The notes under the pieces: model-generated
The model's database searches: none
The model's input: the letters and a program-made list of their open reading frames with translations, nothing else
What the model was told of the DNA's origin: nothing
Translations under genes and position numbers: made by a program
Shown here: piece by piece, positions 13,801 to 20,665 of the stretch
Position numbering within the stretch: position 1 is the stretch's first letter
Layout: each line of letters begins with the position of its first letter
From: Reticulitermes lucifugus
Lineage: Eukaryota > Arthropoda > Insecta > Blattodea > Rhinotermitidae
Direction: 5' to 3'
Assembly (NCBI GenBank): GCA_026260175.1
Contig: JAKCWW010000950.1
Span: 34,000 to 69,846 of the forward strand
DNA: 35,847 bases

Positions 13801-14739
13801 AGAGGAAGATCATTAATGTATATTATGAATAGCAAGGGTCCCAAAGTTGATCCTTGGGGAACACCACATTTTATTGTTCCCCAGTTGTTTGAAGACTTTT
13901 GCTACTGATTTTGAGGTATTATTTAGACTTTCTGCTTCCTGTTTATGAGATAAGATTCAAACCACTCAGCATTTATTCCACTTATGCCATAATAAACCTT
14001 ATCTAAAAGAATTTTATGATTAACACAATTAGATGGTTTGGCCAAATTGCACAAGGTACCACCTATCTGCTTTAGTTGATTTAAGGCAGTAAGACTATTA
14101 GCAGTTATTGCTGCATTTCCCAAACTGTGTTCCACGAGATGTGAATAGGTGTTCTGTGAGAAAATTGAGAAACCAAAAAAATCATACATTTTTACTAAAT
14201 TTGAATTTAACATATTTGATCATAGATTAAGATGCTGTTAATATAAGAACCTTTCATGTGGTTACTAATAGATCATATTGTGCTGACTTTAATTTATAAA
14301 TGAGGGACCACAAAAGACATGTGTTCCATAAATATTTACTAAGTTAAAAAGTGTTCTGTGACCAAAATGTTTAGGAAACACTGAGTTAGTGTAAAAACTG
14401 CATTTTCATAGTAATACCTTTTCTAAATTTAAACTGCTGTGTTACCAATAAATTATTAGCTTTTATGTGTCAATCATCTATTAAACATTACAGTCTCTAA
14501 AAGTTTTGAAAAAGTTGTCAGCAGTTGTCACTACACATGGAATGTGAAGGTGGTGGTTCTTATAGCAATGTCAGAATCAGTAATCTTGCAACTATAATTG
14601 TCATTACAGATTTAGGAACATTAAACTGGTTGGAACTACAGTTGAAGGAAAGAAAGGTGATGTGTTGAAAATAGATCAGGAAGACAACATCTTGTATGAA
14701 TCTGGTGATTCTGAATGCATTTTGCCAGAGACAGTCTAA
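1768..14739 (+). CDS. nesd: SHCBP1 / nessun dorma orthologue (N-terminus missing, nine exons in window)
   Basis: Orthologue of vertebrate SHCBP1 and Drosophila nessun dorma, which bind centralspindlin at the midbody and support cytokinesis (family knowledge). Exons: 1768-1804, 2276-2451, 2838-2927, 3963-4184, 7477-7638, 9442-9563, 11192-11523, 12386-12525, 14610-14739. All introns are GT-AG, and every junction preserves the frame, giving 469 residues to a TAA stop. Recognition rests on the FFYIHLWQPWD block followed by ARLKLYYDM (exons 3-4), a charged, coiled-coil-like stretch ending ILENPLMR (exon 4, about residues 118-174), GDIVILCPGTH (exon 6), and a right-handed beta-helix region with repeating LxNCxI-like turns (about residues 230-430). 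The order matches human SHCBP1 (about 670 aa), but the first ~130 residues are absent here and the C-terminus looks shorter. The introns are full of TE remnants, and no promoter is in the window. Family assignment is strong; the exact C-terminus is less certain. Confidence 0.88.
1915..2145 (+). repeat. Two-copy direct repeat, period ~138 bp
   Basis: The block AATAATCAG...AGCACTG...TGATCACTGCAG.ATTTGGTCAAC starts near 1917 and recurs near 2055. A CTGACTGCAG-type piece lies at the end of each copy. It lies wholly in the intron between the micro-exon and exon 2276. Confidence 0.6.
2276..2451 (+). CDS. nesd: nesd exon: VKDVTFQELQAVV segment
   Basis: The acceptor is TTTTAG at 2270-2275 and the donor GTAAGC at 2452. 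It encodes 58 full codons plus two bases. The VKDVTFQELQAVVDIV start matches the D-V-x-F-xx-L-xx-V-V stretch of vertebrate SHCBP1, and the exon ends NCLDQL followed by a split Arg codon that continues into FFY. Confidence 0.85.
2838..2927 (+). CDS. nesd: nesd exon: FFYIHLWQPWD block
   Basis: The acceptor is GTGACAG (ends 2837) and the donor a consensus GTAAGT at 2928. One base completes the Arg codon, then FFYIHLWQPWD, an acidic stretch, and EARLKL. This is the most diagnostic SHCBP1 segment: vertebrate proteins have RFFY..IWR.WD followed by acidic residues and PRLRLHYD. Confidence 0.9.
3963..4184 (+). CDS. nesd: nesd exon: coiled-coil and ENPLMR segment
   Basis: The acceptor is CTGCAG (ends 3962) and the donor GTGGGT at 4185, a weaker but valid donor. 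It continues LYYDM and runs through a charged Glu/Lys/Arg-rich helix with heptad-like hydrophobics, including EEAREIEHKI and REEIKREIEILE, to ENPLMR, matching the IENPLLR of vertebrate SHCBP1. The reading frame runs past the donor to a stop at 4237-4239. That intronic extension is not conserved, and splicing to 7477 keeps the frame. Confidence 0.9.
4983..5365 (+). repeat. Minisatellite, about three ~130-bp copies
   Basis: The marker AGAACCATA or AGAACCAT recurs at 5021, 5150 and 5282 (spacing 129 and 132). Each copy also carries a TGCTGwA...GAG start, a CACT.TGTGG.CAGAAT.yAGAATT block and a final GGyATrC.wAAG block. Copies 1 and 2 are more alike than copy 3. It lies in nesd intron 4 (4185-7476). 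Open frames across it on both strands are a by-product of the repeat and are not genes. Confidence 0.8.
5505..5700 (+). mobile_element. tRNA-derived SINE, family A
   Basis: The box A-like CAGTGGTCCTGCATTCTAAG (5518-5537) and box B GGTTTGAATCC (5575-5585) are spaced as in a tRNA promoter, followed by ACTGAGGGCAT and a GTGTTTGTTGTG-rich body. The head matches the copy at the right end of the window, which has GATCCCAGTGG...CTAAGGC...AGTTCGAATCC...GGGGGCAT. The box B carries one change from the consensus, so this is an older copy. Confidence 0.75.
5820..7476. other. Rest of nesd intron 4: diverged repeats only
   Basis: No coding signal. There is a near-perfect palindrome at 6829-6849 (GCATTATTTT around one A) and a diverged direct repeat: TGTGACCTAATATCAGTGCC at about 6889 resembles TGTGACGTAGTGTTAGCACC at about 7279, and both run on into CTAAACCAC. 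The rest is AT-rich sequence of unknown origin. Confidence 0.5.
7477..7638 (+). CDS. nesd: nesd exon: linker to the beta-helix
   Basis: The acceptor is TTTCCAG (ends 7476) and the donor GTAAGT at 7639. It encodes NLVVKKRYEVVQAQRQKREH and continues through FVWLGGTVDEFINILTKVR to a split Lys codon. The position between the ENPLMR block and the beta-helix matches SHCBP1, where the linker is poorly conserved. Support comes mainly from phase, strong splice signals and an open frame of 53 codons. Confidence 0.85.
8004..8613 (+). mobile_element. hAT-like DNA transposon, internally deleted (610 bp)
   Basis: The ends are imperfect inverted repeats: TAGGGTTACCATACATCC on the left, and on the right the reverse complement of TAGTGCTACCATATATCC. 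A further AGAAATGTCCTCTTT on the right mirrors the ACATGTCCTCCTTTT on the left. The element is flanked by the direct repeat ATTATTG at 7997-8003 and 8614-8620. It keeps only the start of a transposase gene (8347-8496) and sits inside the LINE at 7785-8940. Confidence 0.82.
8347..8496 (+). pseudogene. hAT-type transposase N-terminus, truncated BED-like zinc finger (49 aa)
   Basis: It starts MGKRKYKFTDELKHKYSCF and continues to KCMVCKPGTYVSVANKGALDL before TGA. The C-x-x-C pair preceded by a charged KFTDEL lead resembles the BED-like zinc finger at the N-terminus of hAT transposases, where an H-x(3-5)-H pair should follow. That part and the whole RNase H-like catalytic domain are missing, so the product cannot be an active transposase. 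I chose the ATG because the resemblance begins exactly there. Confidence 0.65.
8945..9441. other. End of nesd intron 5
   Basis: Unassigned sequence with no recognisable coding block and no clear repeat. It ends in the TTCTTTTAG acceptor of the exon at 9442. Confidence 0.4.
9442..9563 (+). CDS. nesd: nesd exon: start of the beta-helix (GDIVILCPGTH)
   Basis: The acceptor is TTCTTTTAG (ends 9441) and the donor GTAATA at 9564. It encodes TCPLLQDALDQAIAGDIVIL then CPGTH. The A-x-x-GDxVIxCPGxH motif is the conserved entry strand of the SHCBP1 right-handed beta-helix. The exon leaves one base that completes a Gly codon with 11192. Confidence 0.88.
9682..9710. other. Perfect 12-bp inverted repeat (hairpin)
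   Basis: The arms TTGAATTGCCTT (9682-9693) and AAGGCAATTCAA (9699-9710) are exact reverse complements separated by five bases. It lies 119 bases into nesd intron 6 and just before the transposase relic. It could be a transposon end or a chance structure. Confidence 0.6.
9835..10866 (+). pseudogene. DUF4817 plus DDE_3 (Tc1/mariner-like) transposase, dead
   Basis: The plus strand carries, in order and across frameshifts: AFCVIHFAKINPLN (DUF4817 start), MQHVRDAFQCCPQKSTYRDS with RDVNFPQTAVL (helix-turn-helix region), VFSEEATFYLSGEV (in place of FSDEATFHLSG, first half of the DDE domain), CAICNTKSVA, DFIFQQ, WMGCGSIEDIWFSCSLPDLK with QYDVFLWGSVKG (in place of WPPRSPDLTPCDFFLWGYVK), and a C-terminal TRGSVIEHLQETF ending in TGA at 10864-10866. 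The expected 'DGAPPH' region is destroyed and several stops interrupt it. A 133-codon open frame from 9783 belongs to this relic and is not a nesd exon. Confidence 0.85.
11192..11523 (+). CDS. nesd: nesd exon: beta-helix core
   Basis: The acceptor is TTGTCTTAG (ends 11191) and the donor GTCAGT at 11524. It gives 110 codons with repeated beta-helix coils: ANVTLENLTIDAH, GTVRLRNCRIVGG, GGYLEAQSCKFLNFGIG, AQVSLEDCNITSCNIGIK. Regular spacing of LxNC/LxSC turns and Gly-rich corners is typical of parallel beta-helix (PbH1-type) repeats, as in SHCBP1. Confidence 0.92.
11690..12060 (-). mobile_element. tRNA-derived SINE, family B (minus strand)
   Basis: On the minus strand, a box A-like GGGACTAGGTTACAGGCTGG is followed by box B GGTTCGAATTC (complement of 11989-11999), then GACAGGAGCAAGAGATTTTT, CCCTTCCCCAGAA, and a body ending near the GCCTTCAGGGCATG block at 11796-11809. 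The copy at 29425-29700 shares the ACTAGG...GGTTCGATTTCC...GGGCAGGGG plan and a GTCTTCATGGCGTG end. It occupies most of nesd intron 7. An 84-codon plus-strand frame at 11838-12092 is a by-product. Confidence 0.75.
12386..12525 (+). CDS. nesd: nesd exon: last beta-helix coils
   Basis: The acceptor is GTTGTAG (ends 12385) and the donor GTAAGA at 12526. It encodes MYEDASILLQKCNVSGCSEY followed by GIKIEI, one more beta-helix turn with the same L-x-x-C pattern. The rest is polar and ends VVMLE with a split Arg codon. Confidence 0.88.
12772..12829 (+). repeat. (ACAT)n then (CA)n microsatellite
   Basis: About ten ACAT-type units with one TATATAC interruption, then a CA run. It lies in nesd intron 8. 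Confidence 0.95.
12950..14530 (-). mobile_element. LINE reverse transcriptase (CR1/Jockey-like), dead, split by a MITE
   Basis: On the minus strand from high to low coordinates: a decayed QFKFRKGIT-like block (about 14450-14400), the 14111-14383 insertion, ALNQLKQIGGTLCNLAKPSN with CVNHKILLDK (RT motif A), WFESYLINRKQKV, GVPQGSTLGPLLFIIYINDL (13880-13810), VLFADDTSVLITANNLNDLQ, INFLGLEIDKHVEWRTHIEQ, IKFGIIFWGNSTESKRVFQL, LFKALEILTLPSQYI, and a weak tail to about 12950. In motif A the catalytic Asp position of a ...FD block reads Asn (PSN). There are several frameshifts. It is antisense to nesd inside intron 8 and ends just before the last coding exon. Confidence 0.88.
14111..14383. mobile_element. 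hAT-type MITE (273 bp)
   Basis: The left end CTGCATTTCCCAAACT and the reverse complement of the right end, CAGTGTTTCCTAAACA, are imperfect inverted repeats. Flanks AGTTATTG (14103-14110) and AGTTAGTG (14384-14391) match at 7 of 8 bases, the target-duplication length of hAT elements. It has no transposase. A GTGTTCTGTGA block near each end (about 14149 and 14350) is also typical of short elements of this type. The minus-strand LINE resumes on the far side. Confidence 0.8.
14610..14739 (+). CDS. nesd: nesd terminal coding exon
   Basis: The acceptor is CATTACAG (ends 14609). It completes the Arg codon, then encodes FRNIKLVGTTVEGKKGDVLK and a short acidic tail ending ILPETV before TAA at 14737-14739. 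The tail is shorter than the vertebrate C-terminus. Either the insect protein ends early, or this is one of several alternative 3' ends. Confidence 0.78.
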
Positions 14740-14903
14740 CATCATCACGTGAGTCAGCTTGTCACTGATTCAATAGTACATGTATGAATGTGCATGATAT
14801 TGAAGCACTGAAGTGATTATATGAATTATTTTGCAAAACACATTTTAATAATATTGCCGAATGTTATATGTGTGTTAGTATGGTTCAGAGTATACTGATT
14901 ATT

Positions 14904-14909
14904 AATAAA
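14904..14909 (+). promoter_or_regulatory. Probable nesd poly(A) signal
   Basis: A canonical AATAAA hexamer 165 bases after the stop codon, the first in the 3' flank. It is followed by T/G-rich DNA at 14920-15015, consistent with a cleavage and downstream element. The 3' UTR would therefore be about 190 bases. Confidence 0.5.
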
Positions 14910-15074
14910 ACTACTGAAATTGCCATTGTTGTATAATGCAGTATGGTAGATTTGTCCTGTTCCTGATGTAAAGAACATACAGTTTCAGCATGTGTATGTG
15001 CTAACCATCATTATTGCTGTGTTATTACTGCTGCAATCTGAGCCAAGCTATGGGCACTTTCGTGTTTTGTTAGC

Positions 15075-15380
15075 CATAGAATGTAACAGGAGACTGGAGG
15101 AAGTTTCATATTGATGAACTTCATAATTTGTACCCATCAAATATTGAGATGGGTTGCGAATGTGGCATGTGTGGAGGAGAGGAGATATGCATGCAAGGTT
15201 TTGATGGGGAAACCTGAGAGAAAGAGACCACCTGAAAGACCTAGGTGTAGATGGGAAGATAATATTAAAATGGATCTTAAATAAATATGTTGGGAGGGCG
15301 TGGACTGGATGGATCTGGCTCAGGATAAGAAGAAGTGGCACAAGATTTTAGGCTTTTGCAGTGGTGCAGTTAAGAAGTAA
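15075..15380 (+). mobile_element. LINE 3' tail, copy 1
   Basis: It reads, across shifted frames, HIDELHNLYPSNIEMG-like and GxxEREPPERPRCRWEDNIK then MDLK, then WEGVDWMDLAQDKKKWHK. This is the C-terminal end common to insect endonuclease-RT LINEs (RRRWEDNIKMDLREIG..VDWI.LAQDRD.WR). It is the best-preserved copy in the window and lies just downstream of nesd. Confidence 0.8.
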
Positions 15381-16033
15381 GAAGCTGATACTTTGGGTAG
15401 TTTTGCACCGTCCTTCATAATTTTTTATATTATTTGCACTCCATATATTTGTTTCTTGCCCTATTGTCCTCACTGTTTTTTGTCTTCTTCTTGCACCTGT
15501 GCACTGCTGGTTATACGTGTTTCTGTGTCTTTTATATTGTAACTTGTTCCTGTAAGATTTCTGTGTTAAACTTGTGTGTTCTTGTTGGTTATCCTATCAG
15601 AGTTACATGCACACTCTCTAGTGTACAAGCTTGCTGTGCCGCTGAATTTTAGTGTTACAATAAACATAACCGATTGAAGTGATTATTTCACATTGTAGCA
15701 ACTGTAAATAGATATTAAAAGTAAATGAAAATAGTACCATAGTACTGTAAATGTTGACTGTCAGATGCATGTACAAATAACCATGCATTCTAAAAGGTGA
15801 CACTGAGGAGGATGATGAATTTAGCATCCAAATATGCATTTCAATAAACAGGACATAAATGAGTGTAGTATTGTTGGTAAATGCAGTATACTCGTAGAAT
15901 TACACTAACAACATGCTATACATTACATTAAGTTGGCAACTTTTACTGAACTCTGTAGACCAAACTCAGTGTTATTTAACATCCGACAAAAATAACAGAC
16001 ATTCTACATGACGACCAATGTAGATTTCTGATA
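15381..16033. other. Intergenic, unassigned
   Basis: T-rich sequence without a recognisable gene or repeat. The open frames present are short and not protein-like. Confidence 0.4.
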
Positions 16034-16123
16034 GTGGTGGCAGTGGTGGTGGCAGCGGCAGCAGTGGTGGTGTTGGTGGTGGTGGCGGCGGTGGCAGCGG
16101 CAGCAGCAGCAGCATTGGTGGTG
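16034..16123 (+). repeat. GGT/GGC/AGC trinucleotide repeat
   Basis: Imperfect GGN and AGC triplets over about 90 bases. On the minus strand it reads as an Ala/Thr-rich stretch. The flanks are not coding, so I take it as a microsatellite and not a protein tract. Confidence 0.85.
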
Positions 16124-16329
16124 ATTGTCGTAATATCCGAATCTATAAACTGTTCCAGTTTATTCAACGTGCAGGGTTACTGGTGGTCTAATTAATGGGG
16201 ATTCGCAATAAGTCTTGTCTTCAGCTGGTTTGATGGTTACAGCTCTGTTCTATTTTATTCTTCAGTGGTCCTGAGGTTGTAGACAGAAAAAAAGTCTGAA
16301 AATATGTATAATAAAAAGTTGCAGACAGC

Positions 16330-16565
16330 TGACGTTTGGGGGAGTGCATGTGAGACTAACAAATCCTCGAAATCTGCGGTCTTCTGGGGTGTTAGGCGGC
16401 GGCGTGTGGTAATTGTTTACCGACGTTTCGGGACAACGTATCGGTCCCATCCTCACGGGTCAAGAGTCCGAGTGGGAAACAATTACCACACAACGCCTCG
16501 TAATACCCCAGACGACCGCAGACTTCATCAACATCGCAGCGGAAGCCTGAAATCAAGGCTAACAA
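16330..16565. mobile_element. Foldback repeat with ~50-bp inverted arms
   Basis: The left arm (about 16371-16420, TCTGCGGTCTTCTGGGGTGT ... GTGTGGTAATTGTTTAC) is mirrored by the right arm (about 16477-16530, GGAAACAATTACCACACAAC ... AATACCCCAGACGACCGCAG). The loop holds CCGACGTTTCGGGACAACGT and CCCATCCTCACGG. The right arm reads NTPDDRRLHQHRSGSLKS in one frame, which I associate with a very common insect repeat. A second, degraded copy of the loop motif lies at 24741-24795. Confidence 0.75.
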
Positions 16566-17440
16566 ATCCTTATTGTAAATAAGATTATTATGTTATGAAT
16601 TGTCACATAGGGCTGCAGACTAGGACAGATTCTTTAGCCTGATCAGTATTATTAAAATTCCAGTGAGGGCCATTTCAGATTTCCAGTGCTGTAGGTCAGG
16701 TGTTGAAATTTCAGTTGAAGAATGCAACAAAGTTACAAGTTTGTGATATATACGAAACAAGATTAATATTTATTAATGTTTTACATATTACTGTTACATA
16801 GTAGAATGCTGTTGTTGAAGGAAATCAATTAACAGAAAATTCATGGGTATTACACAGCAAAACTATTCCTGAATGGATGTTGTTGGCACAGCATTTATTG
16901 TATTAATGACGACAACTGACCTATATCACACAAAAATAATTGACTTTTATACTGATTGGAAGTTTTTTTGGGGTGGGAGGGGCTGGAAATAGGGCCTCTC
17001 AGTTTTCTGGTTTTTTGAAGCAACAAATCAAAAAAATGTATCAAAATACATATGCCTAAAGTGAGTTTGGTCTTATGTTTGTGTTTGAGGCACTTTGATT
17101 TACTGCATATTTCCTGGCAAAGGTATAAAATGTAACAATTATTTTAGGGCAGTACCATACCGTAATAAAGGATTTTTACTGGCTGCAGTAGTGTTTACTG
17201 GTCAACGTTACCTGATATTCCCTTTCTTCTCCTGTAAGAAATTAAGAGAGAACTCCTAGACAGGAATTATACTTGAAATTCAAAATTTCTTATCTTACAG
17301 TTACAAAAAGATATTACTGACCCAAATTACAATGTTAATTTTCAAGGCTACATGAAAGTAAAAAGTGGACCACACAGTATCTGTGACATAGACTGAGGGT
17401 GTTCAAGAATATGTAATGAGCTTATTCATCTAATATTAAT
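16566..17440. other. Intergenic, unassigned
   Basis: No coding signal or clear repeat. A G-rich patch at 16969-16984 is the only compositional feature. Confidence 0.4.
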
Positions 17441-17680
17441 GTAATGTAAGTTAAGAAGGCTGAAATGGACAGGACCTGTAGCATGCATGTGGGAAGGAAA
17501 TGCATACTTATTTTTATCTTAAAATACAGAGGAAATATATAACTTGGAAACCCGAGGTATAGATAGTAGTTTAACGTTAAATGGATCATAAATAAATTGG
17601 ATATGAATTTATGGACTGAATTCTTCTGGCTCAGTGGTGAGCTTTTGCAAACCACACTGATGAAATTTCGGTTGCAGTAA
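17440..17680 (+). mobile_element. LINE 3' tail, copy 2 (badly decayed)
   Basis: Aligns by eye with the tail at 15075-15380: AAACCCGAGGTATAGATAGTAG for the RPRCRW block, ATGGATCATAAATAAATTGG for the MDLKEIG block, TGGACTGAATTCTTCTGGCTCAG for the DWI.LAQ block, then a TGGTGAGCTTTTGCAAACCACACTGATGAA end. Confidence 0.6.
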
Positions 17681-17815
17681 AAGCTGGGAGTGTAAGCGTC
17701 TTGCGATAAACCTTTTAAGTAAGATTGTGCTATGGAGTTGGAATAAGCCATTAGGGACATCTCAGTGGTAAGGAAATAGGGGTTTGGTTAACGAAATATA
17801 TCCCACTTCCACTTA

Positions 17816-18290
17816 ATGATAAGTTACAAATTTCTTCCTTACACTGTAAGTTCTATGCCAGGACGTTTGGCCTTAGGCAACGGAGACAGAACACCAGGAG
17901 CGGACCGCGGGGTGAGTGACAAAAACTCTTTGGTATTGGTGGCGATGGAAAATTCCCCTCTACATTCGCTGATGACGTCAAACACTGTTGTTGCAATGAT
18001 TGTCCAGTCAGGAATAAATAATAAGGTGTTCGCAGAATTGAATGTTTTCTGCACAAGACTGTCTGGCCGGTCGTATTTATAGACGCGGTATCGAGCCCAA
18101 ATCAATCGAGTGTAGCATACTGGTAGCGTCTGCACGTTTGCCATGGGCTTTTGTTCCGGTTAACTTCATGGCACAGAGTTCTTGTGAAACTGATGGTCGT
18201 TCAGCTGATTTACGCCACATTAACTTGCGTTATCTTATCTACGTAGTATTTGTAATGCACATCAGTCGACCATACCAGCTTACATGATTT
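17816..18290. other. Unassigned stretch with overlapping open frames
   Basis: A locally GC-richer segment. On the minus strand, 18144-17839 is open for 101 codons (RPDSLVQKTF, SAPGVLSPLPKAKRPGIELT), and another minus-strand frame and two plus-strand frames overlap it. No family is recognised. Several frames being open at once points to a low stop density rather than a gene, although a diverged repeat with a protein-coding past is possible. Confidence 0.3.
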
Positions 18291-18544
18291 GGAATGTTCG
18301 TATAGAGAAAACTTTCTTGCATGTACATTAGAAGAAATATCTTTCTTTCCGAGTATTTATTGACGTGTACATATAGGCTTACCAACTTGATGCTCGCTGG
18401 AAGTCTTCGAAGAAACAGGTTGAAGACTACAGCCACGGATTGGAATTGCCAGTTTACGGAATGGAATTCTTCTTGAGAAGCTGATAATAGCGCTGACACA
18501 GGAAATTCTTCACCTATATGAAATCTGAAGTTTCATTACGGTAT

Positions 18545-18700
18545 TCACAAGTTCGAGCCCCGGGACCCTGTTTCGAGCCGTATGAATCCAGTCATCCTCA
18601 CACCCTCTTTCTGTAAGATAAATGTTAATATCGTTCCGTCTACGTTTAAGTCTCTCAAGTGTTCTGTTCGCTTCAGGTTTTGCGGGTCAAGTTTTGTTTT
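18545..18700 (-). mobile_element. LINE 3' tail, copy 3 (minus strand)
   Basis: On the minus strand, ACACTTGAGAGACTTAAACG, then AGATGG-like, ATATTAACATTTATCTTACAG and GGTGTGAGGATGACTGGATT with CATACGGCTC follow the 15075-15380 tail piece by piece. Only the central part is retained. Confidence 0.6.
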
Positions 18701-19254
18701 TGTTTCTCTTGTCTTCGCATGTGTAATACTAAAATAGTACGTAGGAAACACAGTTTTGAGATTCACCAAGAAAGTCTGTATGCGTTTAATTTACGACACG
18801 AATTGCACTTGCTGTCCGTCGTGTACCCTTCGTGTAAGCCATTTGCTCTTTGGGAGATCCAAAAATATGACTTATTGGGATTTCCATGAAGATCCTATTC
18901 CTTCAGTTTTGCTTCACATTACTTGGTCTGGCAATTCCTTGAATTATGTTCGAGTGTCTTAGCTAATCGGAAATACCAGTGACAGCGTGGGAAATGGCTT
19001 CATTACACGCAGACAGCCGTTTGGTCTTAATTTGTACAAGGTGTTTGTGAAATACACGGCACCTCTGTAGGGGCATCTTCTGTGCACAAAAACAACGAAG
19101 GAAGCCTACGCAGGCAGTTGTTTTGTAGGCTTCGTTTTCGACCTATGGCCTGTTTGAAAATAGAAGTGCCGAGTGAATGCAGCGGCGTACTTCAAATGCA
19201 AGGCTCCCGCTTTCATGCTTAAGCATTTTGTTGCTCAGTATGCAGTGGTACATT

Positions 19255-19910
19255 GTTACTGCGAGAGTCCATTCGCTATTCTGTGCTGAGCATGGTCGAC
19301 GAATACTTATCCGCGGAGTGGCTGATATGCATGCCATATTTGGCCGTGCCTACGGCCATGAAGTTGCGTCACATCGTGTTGGCCAGGACGTACTTCCCTG
19401 TCCCCGAATTCCAGATACGGAACATTTTATTAACGTTGATCGGCGCCTTAGGCAGACATCATTCGCAGCAGCGGAACGAGGAAGACAAAGGGCATGGATA
19501 GCACATCTGGAACACATAATCCTGAATTACATTACTGAAGACCTGGGACCATCACATGGATAATCGAAACTGCAGAACACTTGGCCCATTCGAACGTTTG
19601 TTGTGTCCTCCGTGAGCAAGTCCTGTATGTTTACCATCCCCAGCTAGTGCAAGGCCTCCGCCCACAAGATTACTCTGTAAAAGCGGAATTTTGTTAGTGG
19701 TTCCTGCAAAACTATGCCGGTAATCCTTTTTGTTTTCTGTCCCTTATCTGTTTTTACGCGTAATGGTATCGTAAAATGTCACAGTCAGCATTCATCGACA
19801 GATGTCAATGGGTGGGCATGATAGGAGATACTCTGGCAAGTCCCCATATCTTCCAGCATACACTCGTAGGGGCACGATGATGCCCCACCTTGTTATAGCA
19901 TCACTGTATA
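19255..19910 (+). pseudogene. Second DUF4817-type transposase relic
   Basis: The frame to 19563 contains VADMHAIFGRAYGHEVASHR and RRLRQTSFAAAERGRQRAWI, matching the 'ADMHxxYGxAxGNxxxAxR...H.RLRETGSF...ERGRxR' start of DUF4817 proteins. It then shifts frame to NVCCVLREQVLYVYHPQLVQ with GLRPQDYSVKAEFC (in place of VLREQxLxPYHLQxVQxLxPxDYxxRxxFC), and finally WVGMIGDTLASPHIF (in place of WAGIxGDxLxGPxxL). The order is correct for a transposase, but frameshifts and missing catalytic blocks make it dead. The family is the same type as the relic at 9835-10866, but a different lineage. Confidence 0.75.
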
Positions 19911-20554
19911 TGTAGCATATGTAGGCCGAGAAAGATAATTACAAACTTACCTAATCCGGCGAGGTTTTGTTTGTGGGGCCATCTTAAAGTAATTTGTGTG
20001 CTACGGCAGGCAGTTAATAATGTGACGAAATACGACAGAAGGTGGAAGATGGATCCGAGGTAATTTGTAACGTGCATGAAGTTTTGAGTGCATGCATCAT
20101 TTTTTAATTATACGTGTAGCTTGCCGTGTGGAAGCACCTGGAAAACGCTTTGAAATTGTTCTTTAATTTCTTTTTGTCAAAAGGATTATTTGGAACGCTG
20201 CGTTTACCGACTTAAAAATATTTTTTTGAGAGTGGGTTTACACCTTACTTTTATCCTTTTCATTTAAAAATTCAAAGAATTGTTCAACGACCCTTACTTA
20301 ATAGGTCTTTTATTGCTTCTTTGCACAGAACACTCGACGAAAGTGGTGCGATATGTGTCAGAAACACACTGCTTATGACTCAGTGCTCCGTATTTGTAGG
20401 CCTTGGGGCTCCGGTTCTCTTGATTGAGACTGCAAATTATGCCAGTCGATTTCCAGAGATTCCAGTCGCTGTGAGAATTGCATCAGTTTTTTATTAATAT
20501 TTTGTTCTGATCAATAATAATATCCAGTTCTTTCCTGCGGTAGGTTAATATTAG
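19911..20554. other. Intergenic, unassigned
   Basis: No gene or repeat recognised. Confidence 0.4.
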
Positions 20555-20665
20555 TTTAATCAATAATTAATCAACAAATGCATTTTTTCGGGAATACAAC
20601 CCCTAATTTTCTATATTACACTGCCTACAAAAGGTAGATTTGTTGGTTAATTATTATTGATTATA
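20555..20665. repeat. AT-rich imperfect inverted repeat
   Basis: TTTAATCAATAATTAATCAA then CAAAT (20555-20579) is mirrored by ATTTGTTGGTTAATTATTAT then TGATTATA (20638-20665), with a ~58-base loop. It may be the end of a small foldback element. Confidence 0.5.

Noticed and set aside
15976..16167. Ala/Thr-rich small protein on the minus strand
   Set aside because: Translation of the GGT/GGC/AGC triplet repeat without coding flanks.
19082..19140. Short hairpin GAAGCCTAC / GTAGGCTTC as a terminator or element end
   Set aside because: Nine-base arms alone are expected by chance in 36 kb, and nothing beside them fits an element.
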